Positions 41,801 through 48,991 of a stretch of DNA of 64,000 nucleotides are shown one piece after another. The DNA is taken from positions 2,480,001 to 2,544,000 of the forward strand of contig NC_017527.1 of NCBI RefSeq assembly GCF_000235565.1. The letters run 5' to 3'. Under the pieces are notes generated by a model that was not told the DNA's origin, searched no databases, and worked only from the letters and a program-made list of their open reading frames with translations. This DNA is from Methanothrix harundinacea 6Ac (GTDB taxonomy: Archaea; Halobacteriota; Methanosarcinia; Methanotrichales; Methanotrichaceae). The translations under genes were made by a program, and so were the position numbers. The stretch's first letter is position 1. Each line of letters opens with the position of its first letter.

Positions 41801-42365
41801 TGTATACTTCCTCAGCTTCGCGCTCATAGATAGGGCTTAAATTGTGGCGTTTGATTAGATTTGTTTTTATTTGAGTTTCGAATAGGTCTATGGTATTAGA
41901 ATCAAACAGATTGGATGCGAATATACTACTATTTGAGGAATAAGCATAATTAATTATCATCGATTTTCCATGATGTCTAACAAAATTATAAAATCTTTTT
42001 AGATCTGGAATATACTTATAATTAAATTCGTATTCGTTGATTGCTTTAACTGACACCCGACCTAGGATGCCAGAAAAATCTGAATTTGAATTAACTTCAC
42101 AACTAATGAAAGGCGAATCCAATAAGAATAGCGCTTCATCCACTTTACATTCGGTGTTCCAAGGAGTCCATTCATGGATCTGATCAGGAAGAGCATCCTT
42201 TGCAGAGTCAGCTACCTCGTTATCCACGTCCCAAATCTTAATTTTTCCGATATCTAATTCTGCTGCAAGTTGTGTTCCATGCGGGGACCACGAGATTCGG
42301 TCGATTTTTTTCCCGGCGGATAATTTTCTTCGTAATTTGATTCCGGCAGGGATTTTATATGTCAT
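38874..42365 (-). CDS. WD40 - Roc-like GTPase - COR-like - zinc ribbon - calcineurin-type phosphoesterase protein
   Basis: A giant multidomain protein. Numbering is from the alternative GTG at 42401 (1175 residues). Residues ~20-290 hold WD40-like repeats (ISWSPHGTQLA..IKIWDVD; LEGHTDAIVSISFSFDSKF..IRLWSCD; VINIWDLD). Residues ~305-475 are a Roc/Rab-like GTPase with GESNAGKS, WDMGGQNEY, GTKLD and SSRTGRG. Residues ~480-740 look COR-like. A zinc ribbon follows (CKC at 753, CPEC at 777), then a charged helix. From 840 a metallophosphoesterase has intact SDLHFD, SGDLTNHG, PGNHD, HHP and HGHVH. ATG 42365 has GAGGA upstream. The gene is strongly AT-rich and probably acquired. It is likely a sensor-switch-effector protein (inference). 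Confidence 0.9.
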   Translation of the reverse strand: MTYKIPAGIKLRRKLSAGKKIDRISWSPHGTQLAAELDIGKIKIWDVDNEVADSAKDALPDQIHEWTPWNTECKVDEALFLLDSPFISCEVNSNSDFSGILGRVSVKAINEYEFNYKYIPDLKRFYNFVRHHGKSMIINYAYSSNSSIFASNLFDSNTIDLFETQIKTNLIKRHNLSPIYEREAEEVYIGKYFRTLEGHTDAIVSISFSFDSKFLASMSLDNTIRLWSCDKWETVAIIRELSSGKFRSLIAFNPKFPMLAAVVDGGKVINIWDLDFDELSRIPSAIKTIHYSSAKIVFVGESNAGKSCLSLRLSEDRYEELETTHGTRFWTLLPEQLDPVAVTPPGKKRDVVIWDMGGQNEYRLVHQIFLHDVTLALILFDPTRGQNAFKEVEEWNKRLDKQLSGNKATKILVGTKLDDESTIIDEVELERLIKSCDFEGYYPISSRTGRGISELRAAISKNINWDASSESSRPEFFQIIRDEVENLKGRGKAVISFPDLSKSIRKKYPLKFEIEALDTVLRHLSLQGVVSDTETAIGERMIILHIGEIERYAGSLIIAARNNPRGVPAIEEQILVSPRMSFPGIKEEDRLPRLEERVILECVVQLLIEHGICLQHEGLLIFPTLFKPTVTDRVGSVSHSISLYYDFSGAIDNIYSSLVAWLAISERFGRSRFWEDRAEFEIAGKGACGLRKIDRGSGFAHLDVYFEDRTPQEMRDLFISFVESHLRQYGIEIQERIEITCKCSYHFSEESIRRRISNGNTDIGCPECDVRTTISEGAIKAREIDPDLERKTWALKTEIREKKDKIIEEVKVTFKKTDASQTSLESLWLLHLSDLHFDFKTDPMSQFQPIATDLNNLKESLGFEKLDYLVVSGDLTNHGKPEEFENARQFISSLIMRFGLTAERCIIVPGNHDLDWDEDVYNWINRRLIDTEKLANGRWIRQGDGYLIRNEERYPSRFRSFSENFYHPLVQKEYPLEFKDQCISIPFFDDGIQFIALNSCWEIDEYFPKRSSINQGTLARGLENADRMIRSFSSNKSVLKIAVWHHPVTGNDKIKDDAFLEQLRENGIRVCLHGHVHEDETEIINYLHPKRVYVSGTGSFGAPVCERPESTPRLYSLLEISRDHRVIRIHTRCRQRKGGAWDGWAVWPSESANEKRTYYEIRF

Positions 42366-42525
42366 TATCTTAAAGTCCTCATTTGTACTTCTCTTGAGCA
42401 CCGTAGTATATGATTAGGTCCGCTATAAAATTGTCGATCCTTTGCCGCCAAAAGCCAAATAAGAAATTCAGAAAAATTTTCCTTCCCTTGATCTAGAGAT
42501 CACTCCTTGACCGTTGCATCCCCTC

Positions 42526-42545
42526 ATCAGCAGAAATCTGCTGAT
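42526..42545. promoter_or_regulatory. 20-bp palindrome upstream of the ROCO gene
   Basis: ATCAGCAGA-AA-TCTGCTGAT: nine-base arms with a two-base centre, about 160 bases upstream of the ROCO gene start. It could be an operator or a hairpin. No second copy was noticed in the window. Confidence 0.4.
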
Positions 42546-42661
42546 CGGATCGACGAAGGTTACTGCCTCGATTAGCCTCAGGTCGTCCTCCCCCTAGGAG
42601 AAATTTCGATAGATCCGCCTCACTGGTCCTCTTCCTTCGCCAACGTGACAACCCCTCCGCC

Positions 42662-42720
42662 CTTCGCCGCCTTCACCGATCCGCCCCTTCACACCCGCCC
42701 GCACCCCCCGCGCCTCCTCC
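42662..42720 (+). repeat. divergent copy of the GC-rich dispersed repeat (copy E)
   Basis: Starts CTTCGCCGCC and continues to CCCGCACCCCCCGCGCC, the same order of elements as copies B and C but with several changes. It lies upstream of the ROCO gene in the same orientation as copies A-D. Confidence 0.4.
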
Positions 42721-42887
42721 CTCGGCCACCCCTAGCGATCCCTGCCCCCCGCGATCGCGGAGGCGCACTATTTTGCCGGCCGACGCATTATTCGCTATTT
42801 TTGAGCAACAGTTATTATTAAATATCATACCGTCAAAAACTTCAGAACCGACTCTGAGCGCGATTAGATCATGGGAGGGATTAAGCC

Positions 42888-43436
42888 ACGAAAGCTATAG
42901 GAATCGTAGGAAGTCCCCGGAAGGGCGGCAACGTCGATCGCCTCGTCCAGGAGGTCCTGGACGGGGCCGAGGAGGCGGGCTTCCAGACCGAGAAGTACAT
43001 CCTCAACGAGCTGAACTACTCCGGCTGCCAGGGGTGCAACCACTGCAAGACCGCCGATGAGTGCAGGATCGATGACGACATCTCGGGGCTTCTGGAGGAT
43101 ATAAGGGAGGCCGACGCCGTCGTCTTCGGCTCGCCGATATACTTCTACCTATTTTCCGGGCAGTTCAAGCTGATGCAGGACCGGTTTTACTCCTTCATCG
43201 ACTCGGGTTTCCGCTCTCGCCTTGCGCCGGGAAAGAAGGCGGTCATCGTCACCAGCCAGGGGCATCCGGACATCTCCGCCTTCGAGAAGGCCGCCGACGA
43301 CTTCGCCGGGATCCTGAAGCTTCTGGGCTTTGAGGTCGTCGAGATCATCCGGATGGGTGGAGGCGGCGCCCCGGACGCGGTCCTTGCGAGAAGAGACCTC
43401 CTGGATAAGGCGAGGGCCGCAGGAAGGGCCCTCTGA
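42888..43436 (+). CDS. iron-sulfur flavoprotein (Isf-like), apparent ACG start
   Basis: A ~182-residue flavodoxin-fold Fe-S protein. The FMN-binding start KAIGIVGSPRKGGNVDRLV and the compact cluster motif CQGCNHCKTADEC match Isf of methanogens, which shuttles electrons from ferredoxin and reduces O2 or peroxide (family knowledge). VVFGSPIYFYLFSGQFKLMQD is the typical middle. Homology begins right after ACG 42888, which has GGGAGGG eight bases upstream, and no ATG/GTG/TTG is near. So the start codon is ACG, or an ATG has mutated. The first ATG (43173) would cut half the protein. Confidence 0.82.
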   Translation, partial: TKAIGIVGSPRKGGNVDRLVQEVLDGAEEAGFQTEKYILNELNYSGCQGCNHCKTADECRIDDDISGLLEDIREADAVVFGSPIYFYLFSGQFKLMQDRFYSFIDSGFRSRLAPGKKAVIVTSQGHPDISAFEKAADDFAGILKLLGFEVVEIIRMGGGGAPDAVLARRDLLDKARAAGRAL

Positions 43437-43780
43437 AGGGACTGAAGAGACTGATTGGGCTGAAAAAGAAGAGGATGGATTTGCGGCCTTGAGGGCGGCG
43501 GTATGGAGGAAGCGGAGGCAGCAGGGCGCGGTCGTCGGGGTACGGCGGGCCGGGGTGGGGGGAGCGCCCCCGAAGCCATCGGACGGCGCCGCCCGCCGCA
43601 GGCCGAGATCGCGGCGGAGCTCGATTGGCCCCGGTCCTGGTCTCTGTCCTGGTTTCTGTTCAGCCGCTCCAGACCTGGGGGAGGGGGGCTGCGGCCCCCT
43701 CGCCGATCCCAGAGATCATCCCTTCACCATCTCAAAAAATACGATCATCTTTATGATTATGCAGATCCGACGGATTCAAT
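43437..43780. other. intergenic region, no gene seen
   Basis: 344 bases. The first ~280 are GC-rich with G- and C-runs (a GGGGGAGGGGGG-like stretch facing CCCCCTCG near 43677-43704) and lack a convincing frame. The last ~50 are AT-rich and probably form the promoter of the next small gene. Confidence 0.4.
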
Positions 43781-44119
43781 ATGTCAATTTTGAAGATAAT
43801 CGGCCGCGAGGGTCGCCTGATATGGGACGATCTTCCCGTATCCCTGAAATACTGGATGATAGAGCGGGAGAGACCGGACGGCGGAGAAGAGAGCTGGCAC
43901 GGCAGAGCGATCATCTCTCAGACGGACCTGCGTGCCATGATGGAGGTGCAGGCGAAGTCAAGGCCGATCCCGATAAACGAGCCGATCTTCGCAGAGTTTC
44001 GTAAGGGAAAAGAGGTCTACAGGGGAGAGATCCTGACATCCTCATCTCCCGATCCCGTCGACTCCAATCCTCTGATCGATTTTCGAGGCGTCGGCAGGCT
44101 TGAGCAGAAAGACCGGTGA
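43781..44119 (+). CDS. uncharacterised 112-residue protein
   Basis: Not recognised. The product starts MSILKIIGREGRLIWDDLPV and looks like a small mixed alpha/beta cytoplasmic protein with no membrane helix or metal motif. It has an A/T-rich region immediately upstream (TATGATTATGCAG) but no clear ribosome site, so a leaderless message is possible. Codon use resembles neighbouring genes. It might be a real small gene or a chance frame. Confidence 0.45.
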   Translation: MSILKIIGREGRLIWDDLPVSLKYWMIERERPDGGEESWHGRAIISQTDLRAMMEVQAKSRPIPINEPIFAEFRKGKEVYRGEILTSSSPDPVDSNPLIDFRGVGRLEQKDR

Positions 44120-44209
44120 TCCTCAATCCTCGATCCTCGGCCTCTGTCCCGAGCCGATCTTGTCGCGGATGAGGAGAAGATGAGATGAGGAGACGATGAG
44201 AAGAGGAGG

Positions 44210-46105
44210 CTAACCCTCAAGATCTCTGAACTTCATCCGCATCTCATAGACCCCGTCTTCGCTCCTCTTCTCGGTATCGAACCCCATCTTTTTAAAGAGG
44301 TTCAGCATCGGCTCGTTCTCGACCAGGACCTCGGCGGTAAATCCCAGTAGCCCCCGCCCCCGGGCCAGACGGGTGAGATAAGTGAGGAGGTCGTGGCCTA
44401 CGCCCATATTCTGGTACTCGTCCTTCACCACAAGGGCGACCTCGCCGTTATGCATCTTATCATTTATCTCATACTGTCCGATCGCGGCGATGGTCTCTCT
44501 GCTATCACCCTCGACCACCGCCAGGATCATCATGCGGTTGGCATAATCGACTATCCCGAACTCCTGCAGCCGCTCATGAGGCATGTCCATCCTGACGGAC
44601 ATGAACCTGCGGTACATGCTGTCATTGGAAAGATCATAGAAAAAATCTTTCATCAAAGGCTCATCCCCCATCTTGACGGGCCGGAGGAGGACCTTGAGCC
44701 CGGTCCTCGTCGTCCTGAACGTCTCCAGAGCCGCTGGGTATACCCCATTCACCCCGGGCACGAAGGCCTGATCTTTGTAGATGAGGAGGCGCTTCTTCGC
44801 CTCTTCGACGAGCCACGATCTGAACTTGGGATGGGCGATGGCGATCAGATCCATGGCCCGTTCCCTGATATTCTTGCCGTGAAGATATGCTATCCCGTAC
44901 TCGGTCACTACATAGTGGACATCCCCGCGCGTAAGCGTCACGCCCGTCCCCTCCCGGAGAGACGGCACTATCCTGGAGATGGTGTCGTTGACGGCCGTCG
45001 ATGGGAGGGCCAGGATGCTCTTGCCTCCCGGCGCAAGGGCGGCGCCCCTCATGAAATCCGCCTGCCCCCCGACGCCGAAGTAGAAGGTCCCGGCGAGGGA
45101 TTCAGCGGTGACCTGGCCGGTCAGATCTATCTCTATGGCGCTGTTGATGGCGGTCATCAACTTGTTCTTCGCGATGATCAACGGGCTGTTCACATAATCG
45201 ATCGTCTTGAACTCGATGGCAGGATTCTCATCCAGAAACTCGTAGCTCTCCTTCTTGCCCATGCAATAGGAGGCCACAGTCTTGCCGGTGTCGATGGACT
45301 TCAAAGTGTTATCAACGACGCCCTTCTTCATCAGATCGATGATCCCGTCGCTCAAGAGCTCGGTGTGCACACCAAGATGCTTCTTCTCATCCAGGTATGA
45401 GACGACGGCGTTGGGTATGATGCCGTATCCGACCTGTAATGTGGAACCATCTTCAACTATCCGGGCGACATACTTTCCAATCAATTTGATGATCTCCCCC
45501 GGATCTTCTACCTCGTACTCCAGCAACGGTTCATCCCGATGAATGATGAAATGCACATCTTTTATATTTATGAATCCGTCGCCCTGAGTCCGGGGCATAT
45601 GAGAGTTGATCTGGGCGACGATCAATGACGCCTTCTGGGTCGCGGCCTTTACGATATCCACGCTTATACCCAGGCTCATATAGCCGTGCTTATCGGGAGG
45701 AGACGTCTGTATTAACGCTACGTCTATCGGTATAATCTCCCTTCGGATCAGGCCAGGAACGGCAGAAAGAGATACCGGCGTGTAGTCTGCAGCTCCCCGG
45801 TTGATCGCGTTTCGCGTCCCTTCGCTGATGAAGAACGAGTCGATCCGGAAGTTATCACGGAACTTTTCGTCTATGTAGGGGGCGGTTCCCAGGGTCCAGA
45901 CGTGAATGAGCTCGATGCCGAAAAAGGCTTTGGGGCTCCGGCTCACAAAGTCCACCAGCGCCTGAACCAGGTGCTGGGGTTCGCCGCAGCCCGTGCCTAT
46001 GAAGATCTTATCGCCAGCGTGTATATGGCTGAATATCTCTTCTTCGGGTGCGAACTTCTCCGGCCAGCTCTCCTTTAAGAACTCCAACAGATCGCTTCTA
46101 TCCAT
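44210..46105 (-). CDS. acetyl-CoA hydrolase/CoA-transferase fused to a GNAT acetyltransferase
   Basis: A 631-residue fusion. Residues 1-~440 are a 4-hydroxybutyrate/acetate CoA-transferase-type domain (FIGTGCGEPQHLVQAL, LSDGIIDLMKKGVVDN, GVGGQADFMRGAALAPGGKS, VVTEYGIAYLHGKNIRERA). Residues ~465-631 are a GNAT domain with LLRPVKMGDEPLMKDFF and the acetyl-CoA loop EYQNMGVGHDLL. Separately these handle acyl-CoA exchange and acetyl transfer. In an acetate-using methanogen it may move CoA onto acetate or another acid (inference). It lies 47 bases downstream of the thermosome gene. Confidence 0.9.
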   Translation of the reverse strand: MDRSDLLEFLKESWPEKFAPEEEIFSHIHAGDKIFIGTGCGEPQHLVQALVDFVSRSPKAFFGIELIHVWTLGTAPYIDEKFRDNFRIDSFFISEGTRNAINRGAADYTPVSLSAVPGLIRREIIPIDVALIQTSPPDKHGYMSLGISVDIVKAATQKASLIVAQINSHMPRTQGDGFINIKDVHFIIHRDEPLLEYEVEDPGEIIKLIGKYVARIVEDGSTLQVGYGIIPNAVVSYLDEKKHLGVHTELLSDGIIDLMKKGVVDNTLKSIDTGKTVASYCMGKKESYEFLDENPAIEFKTIDYVNSPLIIAKNKLMTAINSAIEIDLTGQVTAESLAGTFYFGVGGQADFMRGAALAPGGKSILALPSTAVNDTISRIVPSLREGTGVTLTRGDVHYVVTEYGIAYLHGKNIRERAMDLIAIAHPKFRSWLVEEAKKRLLIYKDQAFVPGVNGVYPAALETFRTTRTGLKVLLRPVKMGDEPLMKDFFYDLSNDSMYRRFMSVRMDMPHERLQEFGIVDYANRMMILAVVEGDSRETIAAIGQYEINDKMHNGEVALVVKDEYQNMGVGHDLLTYLTRLARGRGLLGFTAEVLVENEPMLNLFKKMGFDTEKRSEDGVYEMRMKFRDLEG

Positions 46106-46152
46106 TTCCCTGCTTTCCTTCTTTGTTGCGGAAGATGGATGGGGGGTGGGAC

Positions 46153-47790
46153 TTATTCGAAGTCCTCTCCACCCATACCGCCCATGCCACCGGGCATTTC
46201 CCCCATCCCTCCTGGCCCAGACTTGGATGCGATGACGTCATCGATCCGGAGGATCATGACAGCGGCCTCAGTCGCTGAGTTGATCGCCTGGGTCTTGACT
46301 CTGATCGGCTCAAGGACGCCCTGTTTCAGCATGTCGACGGGCTCGCCGGTCTCCATATTCAGGCCTGAGTTCTTCATCCCCGTCTCGTGGGCGCTGCGGA
46401 GCGCCATGAGAGAATCGATCTGGTCCAAACCTGCGTTCTCGGCCAGGGTCTTGGGAATGATCTCCATCGCATCGGCGAAGGACTCGATCGCCAGCTGCTC
46501 GCGCCCTCCTACGGTGGATGCGAACGCCCGAAGCCGGAGAGCCAGATCCACCTCGGGAGCACCGCCCCCGGGAACCAGCAATTTATCCTCCAAAGCGACG
46601 CCCACAACCCGCAGCGCGTCCTCCATCGCCCGGTCCAGCTCATCGACGACGTGCTCAGTTCCACCGCGCAAGATGATGGATACGGACTTGGGGTTCTCGC
46701 AACCTTCAACGAAGGTCATCTTCTCGTCGCTGACCTTCCTCTCCTCAACCAGGCCCGCCCTCCCGAGGTCGTCTTTGTCGATATCGTGGATGCTGGTGAT
46801 GACCTTTCCGCCTGTAGCGCGTGCGAGCTTCTCCATGTCGCTCTTCTTGACGCGGCGGACGGTGTAGATCCCGGCCCTGGCCAGGAAATGCTGGGCGAGA
46901 TCATCTATCCCCTTCTGGACGAAGAGGACGTTGGCTCCAGAGGCGACGATATTATCGACCATGCCCTTGAGCGTCGTCTCTTCCTGGTCCAGGAACGCCT
47001 GGAGCTGGTTTGGAGAAGTTATCTGAATCTTGGCATCGATCTCTGTCTTCTCGATCTCCACGGCTGCGTTGATGAGGGCAATCCTGGCGTCGGTGACCGA
47101 CTTCGGCATGCTCGGCTGGAGCCTCTCTTTATCGATGACCACCCCCCTCACGAGCACCGAGTCTGTAATGCCGCCGCCGACCTTCTTCTCCACGGTGATA
47201 TTGTCGGTATCGACGGTCCCGTCTTCGTCTACAACCGACCTGACCGCTTCGACGGCCATAACTGCTAACTCATCCCGGGCCGATTGAGAGCCCTTACCGG
47301 TCATGGCCGTGACGGCTATCTTCCTCAGAAGATCCTCATCTTCTGCAGAGGCGATTACAGCTAGACCCTTGAGAATTTCCATGGACTTTTCGGCCGCCGC
47401 TCTGTAGCCTGCCGCGATCACCGTTGGATGAATCTCCTCCTCCAGCAAACCCTCCGCTTGCTTGAGCAGCTCTCCTGCCAGCACAACGGCGGTGGTGGTG
47501 CCGTCCCCCACTTCCTGATCCTGGGTTTTGGCGATCTCCACCATCATCTTGGCTGCAGGATGCTCAATGTCCATCTCTTTGAGGATGGTGACGCCGTCGT
47601 TGGTGATAACAACGTCTCCAAGGGTGTCCACCAGCATTTTGTCCATGCCCTTGGGACCTAGAGTGGTCCTTACAGCGCCAGAAACCGCCTTGGCCGCCAT
47701 GATATTCGATCTCTGTGCGTCTCTACCAGCAGTCCGTCGACTGCCTTCTCTGAGAATGTATATGGGTGTGCCACCGAATTGTCCAGCCAT
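46153..47790 (-). CDS. thermosome subunit (group II chaperonin)
   Basis: A ~545-residue ATP-driven protein-folding chaperonin. ATP-site motifs are [31 protein letters not shown] and [30 protein letters not shown] is late, and the C-terminus is a flexible Gly/Met tail ([19 protein letters not shown]). The start is set at ATG 47790; four extra codons are open upstream. A clear TATA box lies about 50 bases upstream. Confidence 0.97.
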   Translation of the reverse strand: MAGQFGGTPIYILREGSRRTAGRDAQRSNIMAAKAVSGAVRTTLGPKGMDKMLVDTLGDVVITNDGVTILKEMDIEHPAAKMMVEIAKTQDQEVGDGTTTAVVLAGELLKQAEGLLEEEIHPTVIAAGYRAAAEKSMEILKGLAVIASAEDEDLLRKIAVTAMTGKGSQSARDELAVMAVEAVRSVVDEDGTVDTDNITVEKKVGGGITDSVLVRGVVIDKERLQPSMPKSVTDARIALINAAVEIEKTEIDAKIQITSPNQLQAFLDQEETTLKGMVDNIVASGANVLFVQKGIDDLAQHFLARAGIYTVRRVKKSDMEKLARATGGKVITSIHDIDKDDLGRAGLVEERKVSDEKMTFVEGCENPKSVSIILRGGTEHVVDELDRAMEDALRVVGVALEDKLLVPGGGAPEVDLALRLRAFASTVGGREQLAIESFADAMEIIPKTLAENAGLDQIDSLMALRSAHETGMKNSGLNMETGEPVDMLKQGVLEPIRVKTQAINSATEAAVMILRIDDVIASKSGPGGMGEMPGGMGGMGGEDFE

Positions 47791-47839
47791 GATTTGCCTC
47801 AATTACGATACCAATTTAAGAACTACTGATTGTTTGAAC

Positions 47840-47852
47840 TTCTATATAAAAC
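47840..47852 (-). promoter_or_regulatory. TATA box of the thermosome gene
   Basis: The minus strand reads TTTTATATAGAAG, close to the archaeal box A consensus. It predicts transcription from about 47815, leaving a ~25-base leader before ATG 47790. Confidence 0.6.
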
Positions 47853-48226
47853 AAATCCTTGAATTGAGCGAATCCCGTTAAAATGATGGCAAAAGTCCTG
47901 AGGACGCCTCCCAAGATCTATCAGGGGTTGAAGAACTCGAACAGGATCGCGACTATGGTGGTCCTCTAATTTGGCTCGGGTGATGCGACTGACCATCGGA
48001 ATGGACGCTTCCATCATGGTTCCAAAGCTTGCCTGATCGCCGATTTCCATCATCGAAATCCCGCGACAACTCTCATTATAGCAGACTATATAGAATTGCG
48101 GCAACTCACCTGGCAACAGGTGCCGCTGGGTATCCGATGAAAATAAGGATGATATCAAAAAGAATGATATCTAATATATTAAAATTTTTAATATAGGGAG
48201 TGGGGGAGCCTCCCGACCTACCCGCT
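47853..48226. other. intergenic region, possibly with a gene remnant
   Basis: About 370 bases. A minus-strand frame (to about 48158) has weak coding character but no ribosome site or family match. Nothing else is seen. The last ~60 bases are AT-rich with an A/T palindrome-like stretch (TATTAAAATTTTTAATATA). Confidence 0.35.
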
Positions 48227-48475
48227 TCAATAAATCGCGTTCTGGTAGAGGAGGACAGCCCAGAGGGCGCCGAGGGCTCCAATCGCCGCCGCCGACCGCC
48301 GGAGGCCCAGGTCGTAGTAGGTGATCCCCACCGCCACCATGATCCCGACGTTCATCAAGGCGGTGGCGGGCTCGATCGCCCCGGTCCTGTTTACATAGCC
48401 GCTCCAAACCTGGGGAAGGAGGGCGAAGACCCCCATCACCGATCCCAGGGTCAATATCAGGTCATGCCGCTTCAA
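48227..48475 (-). CDS. SemiSWEET/PQ-loop-type small membrane protein
   Basis: An 82-residue protein with three membrane helices. The Pro-Gln motif of the PQ-loop family is visible in FALLPQVWSGYV, followed by helix 2 (ATALMNVGIMVAVGITYY) and helix 3 (AAIGALGALWAVLLYQ). SemiSWEETs work as dimers that move small sugars; the substrate here is unknown. It is isolated between two gene-poor stretches and may be monocistronic. Confidence 0.72.
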   Translation of the reverse strand: MKRHDLILTLGSVMGVFALLPQVWSGYVNRTGAIEPATALMNVGIMVAVGITYYDLGLRRSAAAIGALGALWAVLLYQNAIY

Positions 48476-48991
48476 CGCCGTAATCTTCCTTTCGACTCCA
48501 AAGCTGCTTTCTTTTCAGCCTGTATGCCTTCATATGGGGTGGGATGATAGTATTATCATATTATCGTGGATTTGTCCCCATCCCCCCGCCTATATGAATT
48601 TATATATCTTTTTCCACCTCTATTCTGAGGCGAATATTGTCGTTTCCTGAAATGAAGCATATATCGCCTCTGGCCAATCCAATAACACTTTGAATCTGGA
48701 TTGAGAGTCTATCGTGGGTATATGCTGTAATTCTACCGAGATAAATCTTTTGATCGACGATGATATCGAATATATAAGATTATATGTGTTTAATTTTCTT
48801 AAATAGGCTTATTATCTAATTCTAGCCGGATAATCATGGATTAATAAATTATCTAGCTTCATATGCGGATATTATTTCCCATCAGACCAGTTTCATCAAG
48901 TAAAATAGAAAAAAAAGCGGATATATCCAGTAACAAGACTTCCTGACTGGGGATATTGGAGGATAATCTCCTCCTCCCCTTCATCGATCGA
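48476..48991. other. AT-rich intergenic region with no clear gene
   Basis: About 515 bases, strongly AT-rich from 48540 on. A minus-strand stretch at 48600-48776 stays open for ~58 codons (…DQKIYLGRITAYTH…) but has no start codon and may be a decayed gene. TATA-like words are frequent, so promoters cannot be placed with confidence. Confidence 0.4.

Larger units (their letters stand above)
42402..42887. other. intergenic region with palindrome, GC-rich repeat and AT-rich promoter stretch
   Basis: No gene seen. It holds a perfect palindrome at 42526-42545, a block resembling the dispersed GC-rich repeat (42662-42720), and an A/T-rich stretch around 42805-42830 that could be the promoter of the flavoprotein gene. 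Composition changes abruptly along it. Confidence 0.5.

Noticed and set aside
42773-43060. Plus-strand frame starting before the flavoprotein gene
   Set aside because: It overlaps the conserved FMN and Cys-motif coding sequence in another frame.
43503-43793. Plus-strand frame in the gap after the flavoprotein gene
   Set aside because: Arg/Gly/Ser/Pro-rich product typical of GC-rich non-coding DNA; no ribosome site.
47823-48158. Minus-strand frame upstream of the thermosome gene
   Set aside because: It covers the thermosome promoter, has no ribosome site and no recognisable domain; kept only as a possible remnant.
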